From Isoetes taiwanensis (lineage: Eukaryota; Streptophyta; Lycopodiopsida; Isoetales; Isoetaceae), in assembly GCA_021234155.1 (NCBI GenBank), contig JAJEKV010000032.1, positions 10,982,099 through 11,046,098 of the forward strand: DNA of 64,000 nucleotides, written 5' to 3'. Positions 34,473 to 45,932 of the stretch are shown piece by piece. Every line of letters begins with the position of its first letter. Positions within the stretch are counted from its first letter, which is position 1. Position numbers and translations under genes: made by a program. The notes under the pieces were generated by a model. The model was not told the origin of the DNA. It searched no databases and was given only the letters and a program-made list of their open reading frames with translations.

Positions 34473-36232
34473 GGGGAGTCACGTGGTCGTGGCTCCTCCT
34501 CAATAAATATTAACTAGAAAAACACAAAATGTTCCTAGAAAAAAAAATTTACACTTGGCGCGCATGCACTGGAGCATCAAAGAATCTCGAAGAAATAGAA
34601 TCAAAGTGTATGCATTATATATGGTTTGATAATGCAACTGACAAGGTGTGAATGGAAAAATAATAGATTTTTTTATGTTAGAAGTTAACATAATGGATTG
34701 GATGCAAATATAAATTTAACTCAACCCATTATGTAGCAGCTAAGATAACCGCATGTGTGAATCAATTGTCTAATTATGCCTTAAATTAAGATAACCAATT
34801 TCTTAATTTGAAATTTAGCTTAAATTAACCCCATGGTGTGAACTCACCAGTTTGACTAACAAAGCCAGAAACTTTACGTCTTTCAAAAACAAAAGGTGGA
34901 AACTTGGTGTCATCATTTACAAAAACAATGTGGTGGTCTGCCATTTTTATAAGGTGCCATACAAATAAGAAGTTGCTACTCTTGCAAGTTGGTACAACAA
35001 TGCAAAGTCATGTATTTAAAAAGAAGTTGCCTTATAAATCAAGACTCTTCACAAATGAAAGGGACACCCATCAAAGCCTGGACTAGATCAAGATAAAGAC
35101 CAAGACCTAGATCCAGTCACAGTCACAGCCCGATGGCACCTTGCTTGTCAGGATCCTCTTGGAGAATACACAGATGGCCCATCACGAAAATGACCTAGAC
35201 CAGATAGTAAATGCCTCTACCATAAGAAAAGAAGCTCGCACAAGGGCCCGTTTAACAAACTCGGCTTGGCAGGCGCATTGCTGGCTACTCAAACAGTAAG
35301 CAAAGCAACTATGGAGAATTGGAAGAAAATGCATGTGATGGTTGAGAGTAATACTACTAGGATTGCAGGTCTAGCAAAAGAGATGCAATCCTTGGTGCCA
35401 CAGTTGCTTAAAAAGCAACTAATTACAAGGAAGCAACGTGTCACGGGTATGGAGGCCTGTATGCAACAACTTGAGGACAACCTCCTTTTAATGCATTTGA
35501 AAGGTAGCAGGACAACCTCACTTTTTTTTATATTACTTGCCCAAGGTATAGCATGAAATACGGCCAAGCCCCTTCATGTAGGCAATTGCCAAATTTGTGT
35601 ACATGGTTGTCGAAATATAAGGTGAAGTTTGAATACATGATTTTTAAAATAGTCCATGGTTGCCAAAATAATAGGTTTTTTCTATGCAAATAAATTTATG
35701 GTTGCCAAGAACATGGGTTTCTAGACATAAATTGCCAAAGCAATTTCCATTGTAATGATTAATATATTATGGCATGTACATGAAAGTTCATTATGGCAAT
35801 GCATTTCTCTAGATTCACTCCTCAGATTAACATAAAATCAAAGCTTAAAATTGAAAAGATACTCCAGGAATGGAACCTAGAAAATCCATTGGGTGCAACA
35901 TACTTGAGGTCCAAGTTTGCCCGGATTGCAAATTCCTTCACTCAAAAGCAAATCATAAATGACAAAATATGGCTTTATAAACTTGAATTTTCCATCAATA
36001 ATAATAATAGTTCCAATATCACAATTCCATCAACATCATAGCCTCACATGGCGGTGGTGTCATCAACCCACCAACACCAGTCACAACAAATCACACAAGA
36101 AGCAAAAACAAAGTGGTGCCATAATCACTTTGGCACCATCTCTATAAGAAAATACAATGCATCAATACCACATGTAGGTGCCCAGCAAAACCTTTGAGAA
36201 ATATAGGAAAACAAAATTAGTCTCAACCCAAG
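34473..36232. other. Unassigned sequence with a weak gag-like frame
   Basis: A plus-strand frame at 35266-35556 is rich in Lys, Gln and Met (LAKEMQSLVPQLLKKQ). It is preceded by an Arg/Ser-rich stretch in other frames, faintly reminiscent of retrotransposon gag proteins. It is too degraded to name. Nothing else is seen. Confidence 0.25.
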
Positions 36233-37030
36233 GGTTTTTTTTTTATGAATGTGGACATTTATTACTCAAAAGAATACAAAGAGTACATGGGGATTTCAAA
36301 ACCCAGTGGAGAAAATGTCCATTAGAGCAAAACTACCCACCACATACATAACCAAAAGCACAACTGATGATGAATCAATATGAATCTGAAGATAGCACTC
36401 CCGATGATACTCTTGACATCATCTTTTAAGGTAGAGCACTTATAAGCTTTGACAATATGAGTACGAGCATCATCGAGCACGTAAGTATCGACATGTCCAT
36501 TGAAAATGAGGAGATTCCGTCTCTTCTAGATGGACCAGATGATCCAAACTGATGCCAAATAGAAAGCCCTCTTTTTTTAGCTTGTTCCAAGAGCTGGAAT
36601 CTATTGACTGACAATAGGACCTATTGACTATACAAATCACAATGGAAAGGGCGAAAAGCCACTATCAAGCAAACTGAACACGCTGACACAAGAAGAAGCA
36701 ATGCTCAATTGTCTCATCCCTCTATATACAGAGAGGGCAAATCATAGACACATTTGGACGAAATTAATGAACGATAGTATTGACTGCGCGCATCTATAAA
36801 TAATCTGCCACCAAGATAGACAGCTTATGATGGAGTAATTTATACCATAGCCATCGCCAGATTGCTTTTCAATGAGGCGCAGGGATAAATAAAGGTCATT
36901 TTGGCGATAGAGTAGCACTTTAGGATGAAGCAAGACAATATACATCGAATACAATATTTTTGGAATTATTACTGCACGCGAGTTTTCTAGATTTCTTTGT
37001 TGTTCCTTCGTTGTTTCTTGAGTTTTATTG
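36233..37030 (-). mobile_element. L1-type LINE relic with zf-RVT C-terminus
   Basis: On the minus strand a degenerate frame reads LSWWQIIYRCAQSILSFIN, then CPLC, RDETIEHCFFLCQRV, and later WNKLKKRAFYLASVWIIW. This is the zinc-finger region (CPLC...ET.EH.FF.C) found after reverse transcriptase in plant L1 LINEs. It ends at a short T-run near 36233-36243, representing a poly(A) tail on the minus strand. Stops and frame changes show it is dead. Confidence 0.6.
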
Positions 37031-38530
37031 ACCTGTTTCAAAATGGCCCACTTGCTGTCCCCCTCTTTTTCCTCCCACCTACTTTTACCTCTCGCCTCTC
37101 TACATGGCATGCTATGGTAGACAGGCATGGCTATGGCTATGGCAGACAGGCGACCTCACTTCAAACAGTGGCAAAAGGATATCATTGCTCCTCTAATACT
37201 CTCGTTCTCGATATAATTTCTACTATAGATAGCATCCGGCAAATGAAGATGGCATCTGCTTAAGAATTTCTTCCTGCCATGAGGGCATTCGAAAGATGTT
37301 TTTTTGGCCTTTGTTATTGGTCAAGAGCGTTTTCTATTTACCAGAGCTTCTAAGCTAGTTTGGCTTTCCAAGGATGTATAGCTATGCCATCAAAGGACTC
37401 GACATCATTTTGGTGCTTTTCTAGGTATCACAATTTTTGCCTATTTGTGCTGGAGGATGGAAATTTCTTGGAGGGTAAACTTTTGATGCCTTCATTGGGA
37501 TTCTTCCAGACAGTTGGTTGCACATTTTCTAGGTAATTGCTTGTAGACATGCCCTATTACCTATTTTTGTGCCAAAGATTAAAGACATCAATTTAAATGC
37601 AGAGCTTATAGCCCTTAGTGCATAAGCTTTAGTATTGGCTACCGGATTTGTATTTCTTTTTTCTTATCATCAACGCGACAGATTAATCAAATGGGCACCT
37701 CAATCACACATCTGGAGCATATCACCATCTTCAATTAACATCTGAAGCTTGGACGCATAACTTTAGCTCATATCCTTAAAGGTATCGTGAATTTACATGG
37801 TTTTTCTTAATGCTCTTTTCTCAGACTTTATGCTTGGTATTTAGGATATAAATCAAAGAGATGAATATGTAGCATAATAACAAGGGGTTCCTTTGCAGTT
37901 TTATACACTTTTCTAATACGATTTTCATATGATTTGGGGGGCATATTCCACGAGATGTACTAATCAGTATATCTAGAGTGCGCACTATATTTTTATATTT
38001 AATTCCAGATTGTCAAATGGTTTTGCTCCCTCTACCCATCTCAATGGCCAAGATTTATCTTATGATTTTCAATCTAAGGATTTACAACAGAAGCCTTTTA
38101 TTTAATGCCCTAATTAATTTCTAATCAAATTCCTTACTCGACATGCAGATGTCGACCTCTTCTTTTCTAGGGTTACTAGAATGGTGATGACAATGGCAAG
38201 GATGATATGCGGATGAAAGCCATGGCAGCAGTAGGAGGGGATCCTTGTAGCAAATCCAGTAGCGAAAGCACCAATAATGTCTGGATTTCCTACCCAAATG
38301 GTTATTCTGGACAAGACATTGCTCACTCAGCTCTCAATCGGGACCAAACGATGCGCACATCTATCCATAGAGTTTGGTGGTGTTGCATGAAAGCAAGTTC
38401 TAAGAAGTACTAGGCTACTAAAGCCCTTTATCTTCTGAAATCTAGCAAATAAAGGGCTTCTGAAATCTTCTGAAATTCCATGCATTCATTGCACTTGCAG
38501 GTATTTCTTAAGCCAGGGTTATGGAAATTT
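37031..38530. other. Unassigned intergenic sequence
   Basis: No recognised coding or structural feature was found. Small open frames at 36997-37263 and 38207-38413 lack domains. Confidence 0.35.
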
Positions 38531-38536
38531 AATTCC

Positions 38537-38579
38537 AACGTTGTTGTAGAATAGAATAGAATAGAACGTTGTTGTAGAA
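38537..38579. repeat. Tail-only LINE footprint with 15-bp target duplication
   Basis: AACGTTGTTGTAGAA occurs at 38537-38551 and again at 38565-38579, separated only by TAGAATAGAATAG. The spacer equals the tail repeat of the LINE family at 18394 and 7788. The simplest reading is an insertion truncated to nothing but its tail, with its target duplication intact. Confidence 0.6.
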
Positions 38580-41500
38580 GAAAGTGAAGGCATCAACCTT
38601 GATAAAAGGAACACCTTCATGACAATGGTCAAAGTTGTGCTTCATCAAAAGATTCTATTCAAGTTTCTTGTACAGGTGGAATATATTGGCCTTTGCAGTT
38701 TGATTCCATAGACTACTACCTCAAACAAGTCACGTGAGTCACAGAACTAGTGAGGGGCATCTTTTGCATGTTACATATTAAACTAGTTGTCTTAACTTGA
38801 AAGAGCTTGATATAGTGTTGCAAATTGCTAGTGAAAGGCAAAGGGTGTTTCGAGATGAAAAGCTAAAATGCTTGTTGCAGTCATGTATTTTAAAACTCAA
38901 TGGGATGCTGTTATTTGCACGCACACTCAACAAACTAGAGACTAGCACCTCAAGAAATGTCTTGGATGGTCCGTTTTGCAAAACTCTTGCCGTTATGGAT
39001 AATTATAGTTGCTGGCATTGGGATTGGGTCTTGCAACTTCAAATTTTCGCAGTCAAATCCATAAGGAGTTTTTAGTGCTCATCTGAAAGAAGCAGTCAAG
39101 AGTCTGTTTTAGAAGAAAAGCAAATTAAAGAATTAGTCACTTTCTCGATTTTTCAAAGGAAATTCAGAAATATACTAGTTGTTTTTGTTCAAGACGGGAT
39201 GCAACCTTGCAATCGAGAAGACGTGAAGTCGTGAAAGCTTAAGTTATGAAGCCTCGGCAAACGTGGAACTCCAAGGCTTAAAGGATATCGGAACAGAGTG
39301 CCCCAAAGGTTTGTGGCCCAAAAAAAAAAAAAAAATTGGTAGCGGCACAACCAAAGCACTACCAGGAAGTTTCGCAAAAGAATACTTGAAAAAAAAAAAA
39401 AAAAAAACACAAGTGAAACCATGGGAAATTTGTGGGTCATGAATGTTACATAGGATACATAGAGAGTGTACATAGGGTCAAAAGAAATTACCCTTTACAT
39501 GGAATTTTAAAGAAATATCCCTCATATTTCATATACCTGTATCATATGTCTTATATATACAAGAATTTGCCGCGGCGGCCTTTGCTGCCACCGCTGCCTT
39601 GTACTTTTTAATTTGTAGCTCTTGTAAACCTGCATTTTGTTTTCAGCTAGTTGTGATTTGTTTGTTTGGCAAAAACAAAAATGGAGAGATACATTTCTAG
39701 TAAAAACATACTTTGATTTCATGAACTTTGTTATATGTGCTGGACTTTGGCAATGCATTATGCACCATCCCTTTGAAGTTGGTTGCAAATTTTTGAAGTG
39801 GGTTCTTTGTAGTCATTTATCAAGGATTCTTGAGGCAGAATGCCCTTTCAATGGCTCAAAAGGCAGGGCTTGACCTAGTTTGAAGATGGCAGGCAAAAGA
39901 TCCAAATGAAACCAAACTGCAGTAGGAAGATATATGGCAGATTATGACCAACCTGGCTCTACAACATTCAAAAATTAGAATTTATTAAAGCGAACAAACA
40001 ATGTAGGGATCCCTACAATCTTTGCTTCGTCTTTAGATGAGGAATATAGAAAGGAGAGCTGTGTCACACTTCCCCAATATTCTTTTGAAAGATGTTGCAT
40101 GCTTTAAAAGACGTTGCATGTGACGACTCAATAGGTGGGCAAGCGTCGAAAGCTTCCTTACTATTAGAAGCTTTTCTCAAACCTTGTGGAGTTGCTTCCT
40201 CTTTTGTACCATTAAACTGTTTACATGCTTTGTACTATGCCGTCTTCCCCTTTTTTTTATGAGAGCTATAGCTTCAATCTAAAGAGCAAGGTTTTTCCCT
40301 CTAAGCATCAATCCCTGCTGATTTCATCTAATGACTGATCACATGTTTTTAATTCTAGGGTAGATAAGCACGAGGTGACATCCGTGGAATCAAACACAAA
40401 CCCTAGTATCCTGTTAGACCTTCATCCTACCCATTATCATTGTTTAAAGTTCATCTTAATCTGTTGTTCTTCACGTAACGGTTCATCTTTGCGGCCACAA
40501 ATTGGCTCTTCTGGAACCTTCCAATAAATTTTAATCAGGATAGAATATTCCAAAATATGGATGAGAATTAAAAACCTAAATACCAGAACCAGATGTTCTC
40601 GGACAAAGTCTGAAATTGAAGACCTCAATAGTCTTGCCTCAAAATATGGATGAGAATTAAAAACATGAATCCCGGAATCAAACAAAAATGAAATTGAAAC
40701 CCTCAATAGTTTAAGCTTTTCTAAAAAGATTAGATGATGCAATCAAGCCCTGCAACGACATATTTGTTGTATATCCATAACAAATGTATTTGGCAGGAAA
40801 TCACTATGAAGCTGCTATTCCCATTCAAAATTGTTAACAAAATCTAGATATTTCACTTGCTAAAATCTAGTATGCGAAAGCAGAAGCTTTTCTAAAATCA
40901 ATCAGCATACCGACTCGCTCCTCCAATCTCTCTATATTGGCTTGCTCCATCAATCTCTCCTACGACTGCCTCCACAAATTTTTTTTTCTGCTGCTGTTGC
41001 TTCTTGTTCTATACATTGCAAGAACCTTCTAGAACTACAGGCTGATTTTCAATTCTCCACGAATCCAAAACTAGAACAAACAGTTTCCAAACCAACCGAA
41101 GGAGGAGGCTTGCTGTCAAGATCCAATCGGTTGACAATTTTCAATCACAGAAAAATGTGATGGCGCGCAATAGCAGCTGCCCTTTCGTCCTTTATTTGCT
41201 GCAGGAACTTACTGTAACTTTCAAGGGAGCTCTGTGAGCTTCCTGAACCTTCTCTTATGTAGCATTCACATGAGCCAACATTCTCTTATGTAGATTTATG
41301 TAGCACTTGTAGCCGACGTTTTTTCATTTGTATGCATGTGAATGGGCCATTAGCTCTCAAATCTACTATATGCAGACCCTTGTCATTCTTTAAAAAGCAG
41401 CTTGCTTTTCTTTTTACACGTGTTAAACTCTAAAGTTAAATAAACATTCTAAAATGCTCACGTAGTTAAGCTGGCCCCTACCCTCCATATTAAAATTATA

Positions 41501-42221
41501 TATTAGGGATATATATGAGACTCAGCAAAAATAAGAAAAAGAAAAAAAGAAAAAATCCCTTGCCATACTTATACGTGCGACTTTTCAAGTTGATATAGTC
41601 CTTATGACTCTACGTTTAACTCTTAGTTTTCGAGTTGACGTTTTCTTTTCGTCGATGAATTGGCCCAGCAAAATAAATAGAGTCCTTTGTAGAATCTCAA
41701 TGAATATAATATCTTAAGTTTAGCATTGGAAGCATTTTGGATCACAACAACTTTGCACGCACTTGAATAGACAACGGTCGACCTCATACAGTCCTTAAAT
41801 AACAAGAGACTCGTCTATATTGAGAAGAAGTAATCAGCAATTGAATTAAATAATTATTACGTAGTAAAATAAGATATATCTATATGGTAATACTAAAACA
41901 CATTCACATGTTGGCTTGCAATGTTGTATTGTCGATATGAAATAACAAAAGTTATAAATGGATAGAAGATAGTATTGAGTAGTTGGAGTAATCCTTAGAA
42001 GTCAACTGTTAGGTATTGTTAGGCAATATTGTAAGATATCCAGAAAGTGAAACAGATAGGGACCAACATGGTAGAAAAGATGAAAGGTAAGCCCAAATAC
42101 AATCCCTTGAGACCAACAAGGTAGAAAAGATGAAAGGTAAGCCCAAATAATTTACAATATACATGGAGTCTGGAGGCAAATTTCCAGAAGATAGAAGTAG
42201 AAAGACATGGCATTCCGCGAA
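38580..42221. other. Intergenic sequence downstream of GT14 B
   Basis: No gene is supported. Visible structure includes A-runs at 39320-39335 and 39390-39407, an 88-bp direct repeat starting near 40551 and 40638 (AAAATATGGATGAGAATTAA), and a 50-bp direct repeat starting at 42061 and 42111 (GACCAACA.GGTAGAAAAGA). The frame at 38797-39075 has no recognised domain. Confidence 0.4.
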
Positions 42222-43364
42222 CTAATCTAATATTATAGGAGAAAGTTTGAGGAGGAGGTCAAGAGAAGCGCCATGGAATTTTCTAGCAAACATAAACCTT
42301 CCTCCATCTTTTTCTTGTAAATGCCTTATAAAAGTTACATTCAAATCCTCTCTTGTAAACAACCTAGGATGAGGACCATCTGCTTTAGACCAATCCACAA
42401 GAGTGAGGCTATATCCTAGAGAGCCATATGGGTCTAACATATTCATCATGGTAGGAAAATAGTGTTCTTCAGGAAAACAATTTGCATGCAAACATTGAAG
42501 CTTGAATTTGCCCCAAAATTTCTTATCCTTCACAAACATAAGAGCGTGTTTTTGGGTCATCACAGAAAACACAGATCCCACCCTAAAATCTTCGTATTTT
42601 ACCTCTGGAAGCATCACTCCGTCGCCCCTCGCATTATATCTGTAGTCGTGATCTGGAATTTCTGCAAAAACTTCCATGAAACTCTTCTCCGATGAAGCAA
42701 TTCTTCCGTAGACCTTGTCAAATCCATGAATTGGTATGCAGCTGTCAGACAAAATGACGAAAAATTTGTTGCTTGGGTCGTCTAAGAGGGCATTTGCTAG
42801 TAGTCTTCGCACTGCCGCTATGATCAATGGAGTATCGTATTCGGCCCTTTTGCTGGGAATTAATCTGCCCCAAAATGGGCTGCTTGGATCAATTGGAACA
42901 TCAAGAAAAAATGGATCAGAATGAATATAAATATTGTACAGTGCCTCGTTTCCTCTGAAGAATTGGTCCCAGAAAGGGGCCAAAGGCAGAGCACCTGTTG
43001 TCAGGAATAAAAAAGCAATTTTGGGCTTGGAAGAAATCTCTGATACACATGTCCGATGCATAGAATTTGATCCCCTCCAAATGGGCAGCTGATTTAATGC
43101 GTTGGACAGAAACCCATCGCCGCTGTTACTTGCTAAAGCCAAGAGCTCCTCATCTGACAAGCTATGCAGAAGTTTTATGCCTAATTTGGAGACGAGAAGG
43201 CAGTGGAAAAAAATTGGGTGAGTGTGAGCATGTAAAGCAAAATCTAAATTTGCTTTTGTGTTTAGGATTGCGAAGAAAAGGACGGCGAAGGCCAAGAAGA
43301 AAACAATCCGAAGGGTTAATCTGCTTGTAACAAGGTCGGCTATGGCGGAACGGAGGTCGGCCAT
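42222..43364 (-). CDS. GT14 / core-2-I-branching-like glycosyltransferase, copy B
   Basis: The intronless frame gives 380 residues from the chosen ATG at 43364, identical in length to copy A. An in-frame ATG eight codons upstream (43388) is possible, but the alignment MADLRSAIADLVTSR with MATTHSHRAAIAELVTTR favours the inner one. It shares the N-terminal membrane segment, KPKIAFLFLTTGALPLAPFW, the ILSDSCIPIHGF block, KSFMEVF, YRYNARGDGVMLPEVK, NCFPEEHYFPTMMNMLDPYG and GGRFMFARKF. It is expected to act in the Golgi on an unidentified glycan. Differences from copy A include an insertion after residue 85 (NALNQLPIWRGSN) and a shorter stretch before HPRLF. Orientation is opposite to copy A. Confidence 0.9.
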   Translation of the reverse strand: MADLRSAIADLVTSRLTLRIVFFLAFAVLFFAILNTKANLDFALHAHTHPIFFHCLLVSKLGIKLLHSLSDEELLALASNSGDGFLSNALNQLPIWRGSNSMHRTCVSEISSKPKIAFLFLTTGALPLAPFWDQFFRGNEALYNIYIHSDPFFLDVPIDPSSPFWGRLIPSKRAEYDTPLIIAAVRRLLANALLDDPSNKFFVILSDSCIPIHGFDKVYGRIASSEKSFMEVFAEIPDHDYRYNARGDGVMLPEVKYEDFRVGSVFSVMTQKHALMFVKDKKFWGKFKLQCLHANCFPEEHYFPTMMNMLDPYGSLGYSLTLVDWSKADGPHPRLFTREDLNVTFIRHLQEKDGGRFMFARKFHGASLDLLLKLSPIILD

Positions 43365-43388
43365 AATCGCCGGACCAAATTCCTTCAC

Positions 43389-43996
43389 ATGACACAGTAA
43401 GTAACGGTTTCTGTTCTTGACCGGCTATGTTACCGGTTTACCCTTGCCGCCTTTATCCAATTTTAAGTTGTCGAAAATGTCAACGAGAATATTTTCTTAC
43501 AAAACCAACCATTGGGCACAATCATTACATCAATTCGCATGTTCCTCCCATCTATACCATAAAAAAACCTAGAAATTAGCATACCTTATTTTTATAAGAA
43601 GGTAAGTGGGACGAGACAAAAATCTCACATGACATTCAGGCATGTAGCAGTCGCTCGAGGCCACCTCGAGGGGACATGTTGGCATCACTAGTGTAGGCTA
43701 CACAGCAATATTTGATTAAAAATCGGAGATGACGGCCTTTATATCGACAATTAAGCAGAGGCCAGTTTGGATTATACCTTCATCAGCCTCCATAGTTTCC
43801 TAAAAAGGCCTGATAGTGAGAGGCCTCTCATCGCATGTGGCCAGCCTTACTATCACTCGCAACGCCATTCCTGGGTAGTGTTCCACTCAATAAAAATACC
43901 TAGTAGAGACACACCAAAAATGATGCCCACATCCTCCTTAAAATACCCCCTTTATTTATTTATACCATACTTATTATTAATAAAATATCTTGCCTT

Positions 43997-44027
<31 letters not shown>

Positions 44028-44050
44028 CTTTTGAAAATGGAGGATTGATG
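43389..44050. other. Upstream region of GT14 B
   Basis: The region should contain the promoter of GT14 B but shows no homology to the promoter side of copy A. A CTCGAGGCCACCTCGAG palindrome lies near 43653. A T-run at 44000-44027 precedes the pyruvate dehydrogenase fragment. Confidence 0.4.
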
Positions 44051-44054
44051 AGCA

Positions 44055-44330
44055 AAGGACACCTTTGGGAGCAGGAATTGCATTTTCTCAAACATATGAG
44101 ATGCCCAATGTTACTATGACCCTCTATGGTAACGGAGCGGTAAATCAGGGACAGCTTTTTGAAGCTATGAATATTCTTACACATTGGGATCTGTCATGTG
44201 AGAATATTCACTATGGTGGATGGCTGTGGGCTGGAGAAAGGGGATGGGAACTTCGTCCAAGAGATGGATCTGGGGAAGTTATGGTCTGCACACATGCAAA
44301 GACTCCATTGTACAAAGATGTCTTTTGCAT
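44055..44330 (+). pseudogene. Pyruvate dehydrogenase E1-alpha fragment
   Basis: The translation TPLGAGIAFSQTYEMPNVT, then LYGNGAVNQGQLFEAMNI and HWDLSCENIHYGG, matches the thiamine-pyrophosphate-binding region of pyruvate dehydrogenase E1 alpha (canonical GDGAANQGQ...CENNHYG). Here GDG has become GNG and NN has become NI. About four residues are missing between WDL and CEN. Downstream, frames alternate and drift. The enzyme decarboxylates pyruvate in mitochondria or plastids, but this fragment cannot do so. It probably arose by capture or retroposition. Confidence 0.75.
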
Positions 44331-44430
44331 GCCTTTGCACAGTAATGTCTTGCATGCCTTTACAAAATCAGAACGTAGGCCAAAACATAGGTATTTATGT
44401 CCAATCCTGTTATTTCATGTCTCGTTCTAA

Positions 44431-44759
44431 AGAGAGAATGGATCCCGAAGAGAGTATTTCATTATCTGATGAGGAAAAAAAGGTTGGTGCTGGAAGCTTA
44501 TTTGATGTTCGAGGAAGCATGGGAGACAAGTCAGATGAGCTTCTACATTTTAAAGGAAATAATGGGGTAGATCAGCTTTTGGAGATTACTGGCATTCAAA
44601 AGGCAAATATAAATTCCAAGTCAGAGGATGTTTAAATCATCTGAGGTGACATTGCAAGAGGAGAAAGGGGCGGTCGTTGAAAGCTTGATTGATGCCCCAG
44701 TAAGCATGGAGGACACATCAGAGGAAGTTGCAAATCAGGCGCCAGATTCCAATCTTTAA
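44431..44759 (+). pseudogene. Acidic repeat-protein tail, unknown gene
   Basis: Two consecutive translated segments resemble each other. The first (ending 44635) reads SLSDEEKKVGAGSLFDVRG, then SMGDKSDELL. The second (44629-44759, different frame) reads TLQEEKGAVVESLIDAPVS, then MEDTSEEVANQ. They look like two units of an internal repeat separated by a frame change. The protein is acidic and unrecognised. It follows the E1-alpha fragment directly and may come from the same rearranged insertion. Confidence 0.35.
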
Positions 44760-45590
44760 CACTTTACCTAGTTTTTTTTTGGAGGGTTTTGTTTTTCGGG
44801 ATGAAATGCCTCTTCTTTAAATCTTGTCTTAGCTCCAGAATGCAGATATTGTTTCTAAGCATATTTCTTCATTTTCCCGCTTCCCATGGGGAATATGATG
44901 AAGCTTTTCAAGAACGTAGGATCCAGACATGATTTGTATGTTGTTGGCCTTCAATAAATGCCTAGTAACAGCCTTGAAATTTGTATCCTTGATCATCTTA
45001 GTAAAGGTTACAAGTAAAATGTATGTTATGCATCATATTTCTGATGTGCCAAAATCTTCTCATGGTTCTTGATTGCTGATTCATGTGCATGGCCTGTGTT
45101 ACCAGAAAACGTGTCTCAAAAACAATTTCGTCCCTAATTGGAATCATGAAATTTCTCAATTTAATGAAATTGTGCTTGCATGGCCTCTGTTACCAGATTA
45201 GCAGCAACTTCTGTAATGTTATCAACTGTTCATATTTATCAGAAAACAGATGGAAGCACAAATTTCAGGTAAAAGATCTCGTGGCTCTGATATTTTATGG
45301 CATCTGAGCCTTAGATGCTTGAGATCTTCTGACAGATATAAGCATTGACAAAGTTATAGTAGGGGGGCTTGGTGGCGTTGTAGGTCGTCAGAACGGCGCA
45401 GTGGCTGTCTCATTGAATATAAAAAAAAACACCTTTAGTTTTTATTGCCTGCCATCTTGCTCGTGAGCATGATCATCCATAGTCCACTGCTCATTTTTTT
45501 TTTAACTCTACATCTGTCACATGTTACGTTCAATTTTTTTTACATGGATAGTATGTATGAATGTCTGCCGTTATAATCCCATGAAGGTAA
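44760..45590. other. Intergenic, includes an A-tailed remnant
   Basis: No gene is seen. Sequence near 45415-45431 (TTGAATATAAAAAAAAA) resembles the tail of a plant LINE. Confidence 0.3.
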
Positions 45591-45591
45591 T

Positions 45592-45819
45592 GTGGAGGAA
45601 AGAATTGCTCAGCTATGGAGAATTCATCAAGGGGTGTCCTCAAATTATGGTTCAAGAAGCCAATTATCTTGCTTGCCATACAAACATGAAGATCATTACT
45701 CCTCTGGCAGGAATGCAATAGATGAATCAGACATGGTTAATTGCCTGGAGGATCTCAACTACAAAGTTGAGGGTATCAGAAATTCTGTCTTAGAAATGAT
45801 CACACAAAATCTTGAGAAG
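45592..45819 (+). other. Possible orphan exon
   Basis: An open stretch reads AIDESDMVNCLEDLNYKVEG, then IRNSVLEMITQNLEK, followed directly by GTATATC, a plausible donor. The composition is protein-like with amphipathic helices. No partner exon was identified, so it may be a captured exon. Confidence 0.25.
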
Positions 45820-45932
45820 GTATATCTTACCTTGATCTTGGTCAGAGATACTTCTATAATTCATGCTTCTTTTATTCAGTGCAACTAAGCTAAAAAGACG
45901 ATTATGCAGAGCAGTCCCACAAGGACATATAG

